A DNA stretch of 64,000 nucleotides from Sinorhizobium fredii (GTDB taxonomy: Bacteria; Pseudomonadota; Alphaproteobacteria; Rhizobiales; Rhizobiaceae). Shown piece after piece: positions 8,477 through 16,778 of the stretch. Within the stretch, counting starts at the first letter, position 1; each line of letters opens with the position of its first letter. The translations under genes and the position numbers were made by a program. The stretch spans positions 248,001 to 312,000 of the forward strand of contig NZ_CP024310.1 of assembly GCF_002944405.1 (NCBI RefSeq). The letters are read 5' to 3'. The notes below the pieces were generated by a model. The model was not told where the DNA came from. It saw only the letters and a program-made list of their open reading frames with translations, and ran no database searches.

Positions 8477-8947
8477 ATGACCATACCCGCATACTTCGGC
8501 AACTTCCCGTTCCCGCCAAGGGAAAAGAAGCCGCACCACCTGACGGCGGACAAGTTCAAGATGTTTATCTATACGGGCAACAAGCCGTATTCGAGCGACC
8601 TGAACTACCTGCTGGCCAGCACGGACAAGATGACCACAGGCATCTACCAGCTGGCTCCGGGCAGCAATTTCGATCCCGCCGACATCCACGCCGGGGACGA
8701 GGTCTACTACGTGCTCGAGGGCGAAGTGCACCTTCTCAATCCGGAGACGGGCCACACTGAGCGTATGGGCCCCGGGGAGTCGATCCTGATCCCCATGGGC
8801 GTTCCGCACCGCGGTTACAACTTCACCGACAAGGCGGCCGTGATCCTGTTCTGCATCGCGCCGCGCATCTGGGACGACAAGGGGCCGCCGACGGGATATT
8901 TCGGCGCGACGCGTCTCTTCAAATCCGAACGGAGGGTCTCCGAATGA
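8477..8947 (+). CDS. Small cupin-domain protein
   Basis: The 156-residue product has a single cupin fold. FDPADIHAGDEVYYVLEGEV contributes to motif 1 (HxGDExxYVLEG) and GPGESILIPMGVPHRGYN forms motif 2 with its PxGxPH segment, together giving the metal ligands. No signal peptide is present. It lies between the dipeptidase and a second cupin, and its last four bases overlap the next start. Single-domain cupins of this size can be sugar isomerases, mutarotase-like enzymes or acyl-modifying enzymes. In an operon with AraB- and AraD-like genes but no AraA, an isomerase role deserves consideration but is not shown. Confidence 0.82.
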   Translation: MTIPAYFGNFPFPPREKKPHHLTADKFKMFIYTGNKPYSSDLNYLLASTDKMTTGIYQLAPGSNFDPADIHAGDEVYYVLEGEVHLLNPETGHTERMGPGESILIPMGVPHRGYNFTDKAAVILFCIAPRIWDDKGPPTGYFGATRLFKSERRVSE

Positions 8948-9348
8948 GCCTTGAGAAAGTCGGCAAGCACCCCGTCGACGGCGCTGAGGCGCGTTCCAAG
9001 GGCGACCTTGTGAAAGTCGCGAAGGAAGACAGGTTGAACCTGATCTTCGGCCAGGACCACCCGGTACTCATCGAGCTCTGCGTCTCCAACGACTACATGC
9101 ATGTCGGCGAGATCGTCATCCCTGTCGGCGGCGTCGGTCCCAGGGCGAGCGAGCCCAACAGTCACGACGGCGACGCTGTCTTCTACGTGTTAAGGGGCCC
9201 GGCAACTTTTTATGTCGCGGACGGCGACGAGACTTTCCACATCCGGGACGGGGAGGTGTTCTTCCTACCCGCGGGCGTCAGCTACCAGTGCCTGAACTAC
9301 GGCTCTAATCCCATCCGCATGGTCTTCACCATAGCGCCTGGCCTCTGA
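8944..9348 (+). CDS. Second small cupin-domain protein
   Basis: The 134-residue cupin has motif 1 around SHDGDAVFYVLRGPATFYV and motif 2 around GEVFFLPAGVSYQCLN. In motif 2 the usual His is replaced by Tyr-Gln, so its metal site may be incomplete. The start overlaps the first cupin by ATGA and has GGAGG about 8 bp upstream, so the two are translated together and may form a heteromeric pair. The function is unknown; it does not resemble DNA-binding cupins. Confidence 0.78.
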   Translation: MSLEKVGKHPVDGAEARSKGDLVKVAKEDRLNLIFGQDHPVLIELCVSNDYMHVGEIVIPVGGVGPRASEPNSHDGDAVFYVLRGPATFYVADGDETFHIRDGEVFFLPAGVSYQCLNYGSNPIRMVFTIAPGL

Positions 9349-9375
9349 GCCCTCGACCAACTTCGAAAAATTCCT

Positions 9376-9394
9376 CCCCGGGGCGACCCCGGGG
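9376..9394 (+). terminator. GC-rich hairpin between cupin and binding-protein genes
   Basis: CCCCGGGG occurs twice, separated by CGA, so a stable stem-loop forms in the RNA. There is no T-run after it. It may protect or attenuate the operon transcript just upstream of the highly expressed binding-protein gene rather than end it. Confidence 0.5.
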
Positions 9395-9433
9395 AAGGGA
9401 GGAGTGTGTCTTGTCACAACAAGGGAGGACCTC

Positions 9434-10510
9434 GTGACGACTTTCAAACGACGTACATTGCTCTGCGCAGCGGTCGCGTTCGCCGCTTCTGTCGGCTTCC
9501 AGCCCGCGCTCGCCGCTGAGCCGGACTACAACGCCGTGTTTCCCGGCATTCTGATGGACAAGGACATAGAGCAGACCGGGCAAGAGATGAAGCCCCTAAA
9601 GAAGGACAACCGTCCTCTCAAGCTCGGCTTCCTGCCAACGGCGATGGACACCTACTATCAGCGCGTCCTGGCTGGTGTGAAGGAAGAGATCGACAAGCGC
9701 GGCGGCGCGGAAGCCATCGAACTTCTCGTCCAGGCCCCGAGCAGCCAGTCGGCCACCGACGATCAGATCCGGGCCATGGAAGCCTGGATCAACGACGGCG
9801 TCGACGCGATCGCGGTCGCTCTCTACAACGAAGGCGCTCTGTTGCCGTCGATCCGTCGCGCCACGGAAGCCGGCATTCCGGTCTTTCTGTTCAACTCTCC
9901 GGTCGCGGACAACCCGTATTACGTCAGCGACATCGGCTACGATCAGTCGGACGGCGGCCGCGCGCAGGCCCAGTGGCTCGTGGACACCTATGGCGACAAG
10001 GAGGTCAAGATCGGCATCCTCGAAGGCCTGCCGGGTCCGCACACCAGCCAGCGTATGAAGGGCTTCGACGAGATCATCTCAAAGCATCCGAACTTCAAGA
10101 TCGTCGCTCAGCAGCCGGCCGGCTGGGTCCGCGCACAAGGTCTCTCGGTGACCGAGAACATGTTCACCGCGAACCCGGACATCGAAGTCCTCGTCGCGCT
10201 CTATGACGAAATGGCTCTTGGTGGGCTGCAGGCTCTCAAGGCCAAGGGTCTGAACGGGAAGGTCGCCATCGTTGGCTATGAGAACATGAAGGAGGCGAAC
10301 GCCGCCATCTTGACGGGCGACTTCTCCGCGACGGTCGACACCGGAGCCAAGGAAGAGGGCCGCAACATCGTGCGCGCCGTCGACGAGTTCCTGATGAAGG
10401 GAAATCCCCTTCCGAAGAAAATCTTTGTCGCCCCCAAGGTCTACGACGCCAAGAACATCAAGACGTTCGACCAGACCGACTACGACTACGTCCCCCAGCA
10501 GAAGATGTGA
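9434..10510 (+). CDS. Periplasmic sugar-binding protein of second ABC transporter
   Basis: From a GTG at 9434 (GGGAGG 5 bp upstream) the 358-residue protein starts with KRR, a hydrophobic core and the cleavage site PALAAEP, a normal Sec signal. It then shows a type 1 periplasmic binding fold: LKLGFLPTAMDTYYQRVLAG, NEGALLPSIRRATEAGIPV and IAIVGYENMKEA-like segments. It should bind a pentose or related sugar for the ATPase and permease encoded downstream. Hairpins lie on both sides of the gene, a pattern often linked to higher expression of binding proteins. A slightly earlier GTG (9404) is less likely because its Shine-Dalgarno would abut the codon. Confidence 0.92.
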   Translation: MTTFKRRTLLCAAVAFAASVGFQPALAAEPDYNAVFPGILMDKDIEQTGQEMKPLKKDNRPLKLGFLPTAMDTYYQRVLAGVKEEIDKRGGAEAIELLVQAPSSQSATDDQIRAMEAWINDGVDAIAVALYNEGALLPSIRRATEAGIPVFLFNSPVADNPYYVSDIGYDQSDGGRAQAQWLVDTYGDKEVKIGILEGLPGPHTSQRMKGFDEIISKHPNFKIVAQQPAGWVRAQGLSVTENMFTANPDIEVLVALYDEMALGGLQALKAKGLNGKVAIVGYENMKEANAAILTGDFSATVDTGAKEEGRNIVRAVDEFLMKGNPLPKKIFVAPKVYDAKNIKTFDQTDYDYVPQQKM

Positions 10511-10517
10511 GGACGTT

Positions 10518-10539
10518 GCGGCCCTCTCCGGAGGGCCGC
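10518..10539 (+). terminator. Hairpin between binding-protein and ATPase genes
   Basis: GCGGCCCTC and GAGGGCCGC form a 9-bp perfect stem with a TCCG loop, 8 bp after the binding-protein stop codon. It has no U-tract. This is probably an mRNA-stabilising or partial-termination element that lowers ATPase and permease output relative to the binding protein. Confidence 0.6.
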
Positions 10540-10552
10540 GTACCCGGAGGAG

Positions 10553-12094
10553 ATGCAATTGGCCAACAGTCCGCTTCTCGAAATGAAGGGCATAGGCAAG
10601 CGCTTCGGCAACATGGTCGCTCTGCAGGGAATCGACCTGGCGCTCAACGGCGGTGAAGTCTTGGGCTTGGTCGGTGAAAACGGCGCTGGCAAATCCACGT
10701 TGATGAAAATCCTCGCGGGCGCTTATTCACGCGACGGCGGCACGATCACCGTCCGCGGAAAGGAAGTCGAGCTCGACAGCCCGAAGGCCGGAGCCGACGC
10801 CGGCATCGCGATCATCTACCAGGAACTCAGCCTCTTCCCGGACTTCGACGCCGTCGAGAACATTTTCGCGGGACGCGAGTTGCGGCGCAGCGGCTTTTCG
10901 CTCGCCCCGCTGAGCCACGGGCAGATGCGCAGCGAAGCGAGCCGCCTTCTTTCCGAAGAGCTTGGCGTGGAGGTCGCGATCGACCGCCCGGTCCGGGAAC
11001 TGAGCCTTTCCGACCGCCAGATGATCGAGATCGCCAAGGCGCTGAACAGCAACGCCGACATCATCATCATGGACGAGCCGACCGAGGCGCTCGAGGAGGT
11101 CGAACGCAAACAGCTTTTCGCTATCATCAAGCGTCTGAAGGCTGCCGGAAAGGCCATCATCTACGTTTCGCACCGGATCAAGGAACTGCTCGGGATCTGC
11201 AGCCGCGTCATGGTGCTCCGCGACGGCCGCACGGCGGCCGACCTTCCGGTCGCCGACCTTGACGTCGACAAAGTCGTCGCCGCCATGATCGGCGGTGCCC
11301 TTTCCAAACAGTTTCCTCCCCGCGTCCCATCGAGGTCCGATCCCTCGCTGGAAGTGCGCGGCCTGTCGAGAGCGGGAGCTTTCGACGACATCTCCTTCTC
11401 GCTTACGAAGGGAGAGATTTTTGGGATCGCCGGCCTGGAGGGCTCGGGCAAGAGCGCGCTTCTCCGAGCCCTATTCGGCCAGCGGGCTTATGAACGCGGC
11501 ACCGTTAAGGTCGACGGCAAGGATGTCCAGCTGACGGACATCACCGACGCCATCAGAGAGCGGTTCGCATTTCTGCCCGCCGAACGGAAGGTCGAGGGCA
11601 TCTTCCCCGAGCATTCGGTCGGATGGAATCTATCGATCGCCAACTTGGGTGTCCTCGGGAAGATCACCCTGCGGCCCTCCAAGGAGAAGGAAGTCGCGCG
11701 AAGTTACATCTCGAAGCTCGGCGTGAAGTGCGACGGGCCGCAGGCGGAGATCAGCTCGCTGAGCGGTGGCAACCAACAGAAGGTCATGCTGGCTCGTTGG
11801 CTGCTCACCCAGCCCAAGGTACTCCTGCTCGAGGAGCCGACGCGTGGCGTCGACGTCCGCGCCAAATCCGAGGTCTATGCCTTGGTGCAGGCCGCCGCCC
11901 AGGACGGATGCACCGTCATCGTGGTGTCGGCCGACAATGCCGAGTTGCTCGGCCTTTGCCACCGCGTCGCGGTGATGTTCGAAGGCAAAATCACAACGGT
12001 GGTCGATGCCGCCTCGTCCACGGAAGAGACGTTGGCGCTCCATTCGGTTAGGCCCCCGGAAAGCATTCATCCAGTGGGAGGAATCAATGGCTGA
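10553..12094 (+). CDS. Sugar ABC transporter ATP-binding protein, CUT2 type
   Basis: This 513-residue tandem ATPase has Walker A GENGAGKST and Walker B IIMDEPTEAL in the first domain. The second domain has the canonical GLEGSGKSA, LSGGNQQK and LLLEEPTRGVD. Two departures from relatives stand out: the second Walker A keeps its lysine, whereas most CUT2 second domains have GxGRT, and the Walker B aspartate is Glu (residue 427). The ATG at 10553 has GGAGG directly upstream. It energises import by the neighbouring permease, whose start overlaps by 8 bp. Confidence 0.92.
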   Translation: MQLANSPLLEMKGIGKRFGNMVALQGIDLALNGGEVLGLVGENGAGKSTLMKILAGAYSRDGGTITVRGKEVELDSPKAGADAGIAIIYQELSLFPDFDAVENIFAGRELRRSGFSLAPLSHGQMRSEASRLLSEELGVEVAIDRPVRELSLSDRQMIEIAKALNSNADIIIMDEPTEALEEVERKQLFAIIKRLKAAGKAIIYVSHRIKELLGICSRVMVLRDGRTAADLPVADLDVDKVVAAMIGGALSKQFPPRVPSRSDPSLEVRGLSRAGAFDDISFSLTKGEIFGIAGLEGSGKSALLRALFGQRAYERGTVKVDGKDVQLTDITDAIRERFAFLPAERKVEGIFPEHSVGWNLSIANLGVLGKITLRPSKEKEVARSYISKLGVKCDGPQAEISSLSGGNQQKVMLARWLLTQPKVLLLEEPTRGVDVRAKSEVYALVQAAAQDGCTVIVVSADNAELLGLCHRVAVMFEGKITTVVDAASSTEETLALHSVRPPESIHPVGGING

Positions 12095-13061
12095 AGTTGC
12101 AGTCACGCGTCCACGGCACGGCTTCAAATTTGGCCTCGCCAGCGGCAACGCGGGTGTCTATATCGCATTCGTCGTGTTGCTCATCGCACTTGGCTTCGCG
12201 GCCCCGCGATTCTTCACGGTCGGGAACCTGACGGACGTTTTGAGGCAGGCGGTGCCAATCGCCGTCATCGCGTTCGGCGCGACGTTCGTCATCGGGATGC
12301 GCGGCATCGACCTGTCGGTCGGCTCCACGCTTGCGCTTACCGGGCTCGTTACCGCGAACCTCCTGGTTCTCGGATGTCCGGTGCCCGTCGCCTGCCTCGC
12401 GGGTCTCGCTCTGGGCGCGTTCATAGGAGTCATCAACGGCCTTCTTATCACGAAGGTCGGCATCACGGACTTCATAGCGACGATGGCCATCATGGTGGTC
12501 AGCCGCGGCGTCGTGATGGTCTACACGCAAGGCATACCGATCACTGGCGCATCCGATCCGGCGTTCCGAATGATCGGCCAGGGTTATTTGGCCGCCGTAC
12601 CGGTTCCGGTGGTCCTGACCACCATCGCGTTCGCAGTCGCCTTCTATCTTCTCTACTACACCCGTTTCGGCCGCTTCGTGCTGTCCATCGGTAGCAATCC
12701 CGACGCCGCCCGTCTCGTCGGTATCCCGACCGACAAGGTCAAGATCGCGGTCTATGTGTTGGCAGGAGTGTTGTCCGCTTTCGCCGGGATCATGCTGACC
12801 TCGCGACTAGAGTCCGCGATGCCGGAAGCCGGGCAGGGCTACGAGCTAGACGTCATCGCCGCGGTGGTGATCGGTGGAACCGGTCTGTCGGGCGGCAGGG
12901 CGACGCTGTTCGGAACCGTGGTAGGCGCGGTGCTTATGGCGGTGGTTCGCAACGGGCTCAATCTGCTCAATGTGAACACGTTCTGGCACCAGGTCGTCAT
13001 CGGCACCATCATTCTTGTCGCCGTCGCCGCCGACCGCTTCAACCGCAGCCGCAAGACGTGA
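12087..13061 (+). CDS. Sugar ABC transporter permease, RbsC/CUT2 type
   Basis: A 324-residue polytopic membrane protein. It contains RGIDLSVGSTLALTG and the C-terminal AAVVIGGTGLSGGRATLFG stretch typical of ribose/xylose permeases. The ATG at 12087 overlaps the ATPase stop and has GGGAGGAA 5 bp before it; earlier in-frame starts lie inside the ATPase gene. It forms the membrane channel of the second sugar ABC system. Confidence 0.92.
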   Translation: MAEVAVTRPRHGFKFGLASGNAGVYIAFVVLLIALGFAAPRFFTVGNLTDVLRQAVPIAVIAFGATFVIGMRGIDLSVGSTLALTGLVTANLLVLGCPVPVACLAGLALGAFIGVINGLLITKVGITDFIATMAIMVVSRGVVMVYTQGIPITGASDPAFRMIGQGYLAAVPVPVVLTTIAFAVAFYLLYYTRFGRFVLSIGSNPDAARLVGIPTDKVKIAVYVLAGVLSAFAGIMLTSRLESAMPEAGQGYELDVIAAVVIGGTGLSGGRATLFGTVVGAVLMAVVRNGLNLLNVNTFWHQVVIGTIILVAVAADRFNRSRKT

Positions 13062-13071
13062 GGGAGCGACC

Positions 13072-13782
13072 GTGAAGCACTCAGCACTGCGCAAAGCCGT
13101 CCTGGACGCGAATTTCCAACTCTATCAGAGCGGCCTCGTTATCTCCACGTTCGGCAACGTCAGCGCCATCGACCGAGTGAACGGTGTGGTCGCGATCAAA
13201 CCCAGCGGCGTCTCGTACAAAGCCATGAACACGGGCGACATCGTCATCACCGATCTGGACGGCCGCGTCTTAGAGAGCGACTTGCGCCCGTCAAGCGACC
13301 TCGACACGCACATCGAACTCTACAAGAGCTTCCCGACGATTGGCGCGGTAGTCCATACGCACTCATTTTTCGCGACAGCTTGGGCGCAGTCCGGTCAGCC
13401 GATCCCGGTGATGGGCACGACTCACGCCGACTACTTCAACGGAACCATCCCGGTGACGCGTCAGCTGACCGACAGCGAAATCCGAGACGACTACGTGCGA
13501 AACACTGGCAGGGTGATTGCCGAGGCGCTCGGGAACCGCGACCCGCTGTCGATTCCTGCCGCTCTCGTCAACGACCATGGCCCCTTCTGCTGGGGCAAGG
13601 ACGCGGCCGACGCGGTCCATAACGCCGAGATGCTCGAGGCGGTGGCCAAGATCGCGTTCCATTCGCGCCAGATCAGCTTGGAAAGCCCCGAGATTTCGGC
13701 GGCTCTGCTCGATCGGCACTTTCAACGAAAGCACGGCAGCTCGGCGACATACGGCCAGACCGAGCGATCAAAACAGGTATGA
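13072..13782 (+). CDS. araD: Class II aldolase/epimerase, L-ribulose-5-phosphate 4-epimerase (AraD)-like
   Basis: The 236-residue product starts at a GTG (GAGGGA upstream) and is close in length to AraD. It contains GNVSAID, KPSGV, SSDLDTHIELY with Asp76, the zinc ligands His95 and His97 in VVHTHSFFAT and a third His near 169 in NDHGPF. These spacings are those of the zinc-dependent epimerase/fuculose-aldolase family and match AraD well. AraD interconverts L-ribulose 5-phosphate and D-xylulose 5-phosphate. It overlaps the kinase gene by ATGA, and no arabinose isomerase gene is nearby. It could instead act on another pentulose phosphate, including apulose phosphate. Confidence 0.8.
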   Translation: MKHSALRKAVLDANFQLYQSGLVISTFGNVSAIDRVNGVVAIKPSGVSYKAMNTGDIVITDLDGRVLESDLRPSSDLDTHIELYKSFPTIGAVVHTHSFFATAWAQSGQPIPVMGTTHADYFNGTIPVTRQLTDSEIRDDYVRNTGRVIAEALGNRDPLSIPAALVNDHGPFCWGKDAADAVHNAEMLEAVAKIAFHSRQISLESPEISAALLDRHFQRKHGSSATYGQTERSKQV

Positions 13783-15401
13783 GGATGTCGATAGTAGCTG
13801 GTGTTGATTTCGGAACTTTGAGCGTTCGGGTGACCTTGGCGGACACTCTGACCGGGCCGCTTGGCACGGCGATAGCCGAATACCCTCTTCGACGAACGCG
13901 GTCCGACCCCGATCTGGCGACACAGGCGCATTCCGACCACATGGATGGCCTCGTGCTCGCCATGGAGCGGGCGATCAAGGACTGCGGCGTTGATCCAAAG
14001 GCCGTGCGAGCCATAGCAGTGGATACGACAGGTTCTTCCGTGATCCCGGTCGACAGGAACCTCAATCCTTTGAGCGACTATTACCTCTGGTGCGACCACC
14101 GGGCGAAGTCGGAGGCGGAGGAGATCACCGCCATGGCGCACGAGACCCATCTCGAAGCCATTGAGTGGTGTGGCGGCACCTATTCCCACGAGTGGGGTTT
14201 CGCCAAGCTCCTTCATTGGCTCCGGCACAATCCAAAGCTCCGGGGCCGTTTCGGCACCGCGCTCGAGCATTGCGACATGGCGGCGGCAGTGCTCACTGGG
14301 GTGACCGACAGCTCCGCGGTCGTCCGCAGCGTCTGCGCGATGGGGCACAAGTGGATGTGGAACCCGAAGTGGGGCGGTTTGCCCTCGCAAGCTTTCCTCT
14401 CGCGTGTTGATCCGCTCTTCGATGGCGTCAGGGAGAAAATCGGAGGCACGTACCAGACCTCCGCCAGGGTTGCTGGGGGTCTCAGCTCCGAGTGGGCCGC
14501 GAAGCTCGACTTGCAGGAGGGCATCCCGGTCCCGGTGGGCGCCTTCGACGCGCACTGGGACGCGATCGGAGCGGGTTGCCGACTGGGCGATGTGGTCAAC
14601 GTCATCGGCACGTCCACATGCATCATCGCAGTGAGCGAGCGCGTCAAGTTGATTCCGGGTGTCTGCGGCGTTGTGCCGGGGAGTGCCCATCCGGATCTCG
14701 TGGGGGTCGAGGCGGGTCTCTCGGCGACCGGCGACATTTTCGACGCGATCGCCCGCCGGGCCTCCACCACGGTGTCGAAACTGTCCGAAGGCCTGGAGAC
14801 GATTGAGGGCGGCAAGACAGGGCTGATGCGCTTCTCGTGGGACAACGGGGATCGAACCGTGCTGGTGCGTTCCGATCTCGGCGGCATGACCATTGGCTGG
14901 CACCTGGGCCACACCGCGCAGGACGAGCTTTATGCGGCGATCGAGGGAACGGCGTTCCACACGCGGATCATATTGGAGCGTATGGAACAGCATGGCGTTC
15001 CGGTGAACAGAGTGATCAATGGCGGCGGCGTCCCCCAGAAGAACCCCGTGCTCAATCAGATCTATGCGAACGTCCTGGGGAAGCCGATCCTAGTCCCTGA
15101 CGGCCTTCCCACCGGCCTTGGGTCGGGCATCTTCGCTAGCCTCGCGTCGAAGGACCACGCCACCATAGAGGCCGCCCAAGCCGCGATGTGCGTGGGTCTC
15201 AAGAAATACGACCCCGATCCGTCGACGCGTTCTCGGTATGAGATGCTCTACCAGCTCTACAAGCAGGTCTACATGGGCTTCGGCACGTCGAGCCTGGGCG
15301 ATTTCTCTCAGGTTCTCGGAGACATCAAGCGCATCGCGGCTGGAGAGGCCGTACGCTCCGACGTCGGCCACCGCGTGCCTCGGAAGGTTGCTTCGCTATG
15401 A
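13779..15401 (+). CDS. araB: Ribulokinase-like FGGY carbohydrate kinase
   Basis: The 540-residue protein is of the size expected for ribulokinase. It shows AGVDFGTLSVR at the ATP-phosphate site, AVDTTGSSVIPVD, the catalytic Asp in VGAFDAHWDAIG, and VINGGGVPQKNPVLNQIYANV near the adenine-binding end. This matches AraB better than xylulo- or glycerol kinases. It would phosphorylate a ketopentose made from the sugar imported by the upstream ABC system and pass it to the AraD-like enzyme. Its start overlaps that gene by 4 bp. Confidence 0.82.
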   Translation: MRMSIVAGVDFGTLSVRVTLADTLTGPLGTAIAEYPLRRTRSDPDLATQAHSDHMDGLVLAMERAIKDCGVDPKAVRAIAVDTTGSSVIPVDRNLNPLSDYYLWCDHRAKSEAEEITAMAHETHLEAIEWCGGTYSHEWGFAKLLHWLRHNPKLRGRFGTALEHCDMAAAVLTGVTDSSAVVRSVCAMGHKWMWNPKWGGLPSQAFLSRVDPLFDGVREKIGGTYQTSARVAGGLSSEWAAKLDLQEGIPVPVGAFDAHWDAIGAGCRLGDVVNVIGTSTCIIAVSERVKLIPGVCGVVPGSAHPDLVGVEAGLSATGDIFDAIARRASTTVSKLSEGLETIEGGKTGLMRFSWDNGDRTVLVRSDLGGMTIGWHLGHTAQDELYAAIEGTAFHTRIILERMEQHGVPVNRVINGGGVPQKNPVLNQIYANVLGKPILVPDGLPTGLGSGIFASLASKDHATIEAAQAAMCVGLKKYDPDPSTRSRYEMLYQLYKQVYMGFGTSSLGDFSQVLGDIKRIAAGEAVRSDVGHRVPRKVASL

Positions 15402-15447
15402 ACCGGCCGCGTTTCCGCAAGGCCCGCTTTCAGGGGTCCGAGGCGTT

Positions 15448-16401
15448 ATGACGTCGATTCCGTCCATCCGGGCCATCCAGTCCTTCGTCGTGGCGGGGAC
15501 GAGGGGTTCTTTCCTGGAGGCCGCGGCCCAGCTGCAGCTGACGCCGTCGGCCGTCAGCCACCAGATCAGGCTGATGGAAGGGGACCTCGGAGAAAAGCTC
15601 TTTCACCGCATCGGGCGGAACGTCACCCTTACCGAGATCGGCGCACGGTATCACCGTGACTTGTCCGAAGCGCTGTCGATGATCGAGCGCGCCACCGACG
15701 AAGTGTCCAGGCGCAACAGCGTCGACGTCCTGAGCGTCGGCTGCGCTCCGAGCCTCGCGTCGCTATGGCTGATGCCCCGACTTCCGCAATTCGAGTCGCT
15801 CCATCCCTTGCTCGAAATCCGGCTGATTTCCTCATCGGAGCCAACCAAACTGAGCGACGGTTCCGTGGACGTCGACATTTGCTACGGCAGCGTGCCCCGT
15901 CTCGGCTCCATCGCGACCGAGGAGTTTCCCCTCGAGACGATCGTGGTCGCGTGCGCTCCCGAGGTCGCGAACGGGGAGAGGCCGATACGGCGGCCTTCGG
16001 ACCTCGTCGGCCATACGCTCATCAAGTCGGAGCAAACCCTCTATAGCTGGCGTCAATGGGCGAAGGATCACGGTCTCGAGATCGATCTGAACCGGGGATC
16101 GCGTTTCCGCGACGCGTTCATGTCGATCGCCACAGCGGTCGAAGGTCGCGGCGTCTGCTTGGAAAGCTATCGGTTGCTGCAGCGCGACGTCGAGAGGGGG
16201 AACCTCGTCCTTCCGTTCGGAATGACCGGACCCAATCTGCGTTGCCACACGCTCACTTATGTCAGGTCGCGGCTGAGGTCGCAAAAGGTGAGCGCCTTCA
16301 AGCAGTGGCTGGAGAGCGCCTGGCTTGAGGACGCCGCGGCTCTCGAGATGGGTTCACGAGCAGTGGGTGATCGTCACCAAGAGCGTCCCTTCGGGCTATG
16401 A
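15448..16401 (+). CDS. LysR-type transcriptional regulator, GcvA-like
   Basis: The 317-residue protein has an N-terminal winged helix (GSFLEAAAQLQLTPSAVSHQ with the recognition helix) and a C-terminal effector domain with the GcvA-type GRGVCLESYRLL stretch. It is the last gene of the operon, 47 bp after the kinase, in the same direction. It probably controls this operon, although LysR regulators are usually divergent from their targets. It is a paralogue of the LysR protein at 56164-57093: both share the LFHR-x-GR, FMSI and GVCLES segments. Confidence 0.88.
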   Translation: MTSIPSIRAIQSFVVAGTRGSFLEAAAQLQLTPSAVSHQIRLMEGDLGEKLFHRIGRNVTLTEIGARYHRDLSEALSMIERATDEVSRRNSVDVLSVGCAPSLASLWLMPRLPQFESLHPLLEIRLISSSEPTKLSDGSVDVDICYGSVPRLGSIATEEFPLETIVVACAPEVANGERPIRRPSDLVGHTLIKSEQTLYSWRQWAKDHGLEIDLNRGSRFRDAFMSIATAVEGRGVCLESYRLLQRDVERGNLVLPFGMTGPNLRCHTLTYVRSRLRSQKVSAFKQWLESAWLEDAAALEMGSRAVGDRHQERPFGL

Positions 16402-16675
16402 CATCAGAATCTTCGCGTATCGCCACGCTCACGTTCTAGCTGGCAGTTTTCGGCCGCGCCGCGCTGTTTCTTATGATGAGCTTGTGCGGCAGGGCGCTTC
16501 TACCCTCGAGCTGGTCCACAATCATCTGCATTCCGGTTGATTTCGCTCAATTGTGCCGGGCTGTACCGTTCCGGAGCGAAGCCATGTTGGCCCACCATAT
16601 TCGGATCGTCGAGGGAATCCACGGGGACGAGTGCGTCTGCGCCAGGCCCTTCGCCGGCTCCTCTCAATGAAGTTC
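16402..16675. other. No gene seen between LysR and the TRAP promoter
   Basis: Only short frames are present, without ribosome binding sites or recognisable content. It probably contains the end of the LysR transcript and spacer DNA. Confidence 0.5.
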
Positions 16676-16729
16676 TTGACAGCCGTGAGGCTACCTGTTT
16701 GTCTAGCATGGTATGAGGTCATACCATGC
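16676..16729 (+). promoter_or_regulatory. TRAP operon promoter with perfect GntR-type operator
   Basis: A -35 box TTGACA lies at 16676-16681, with a weak -10 (TTGTCT/TGTCTA) at 16699-16705. Directly after it, at 16706-16729, is a perfect palindrome: left arm GCATGGTATGA, 2-bp centre GG, right arm TCATACCATGC. The core fits GGTATRAGGTYATACC found at other promoters here. Its position over the transcription start suggests repression by a GntR/FCD protein. Confidence 0.8.
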
Positions 16730-16778
16730 GAGCTCTAAGAAGCCGAGGAGGGCGGAAGGAGCGCTAGAGGAGGATTAT

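Noticed and set aside
13722..14993. 423-codon minus-strand frame opposite araB
   Set aside because: High-GC shadow frame; no family motifs, and AraB is unambiguous.
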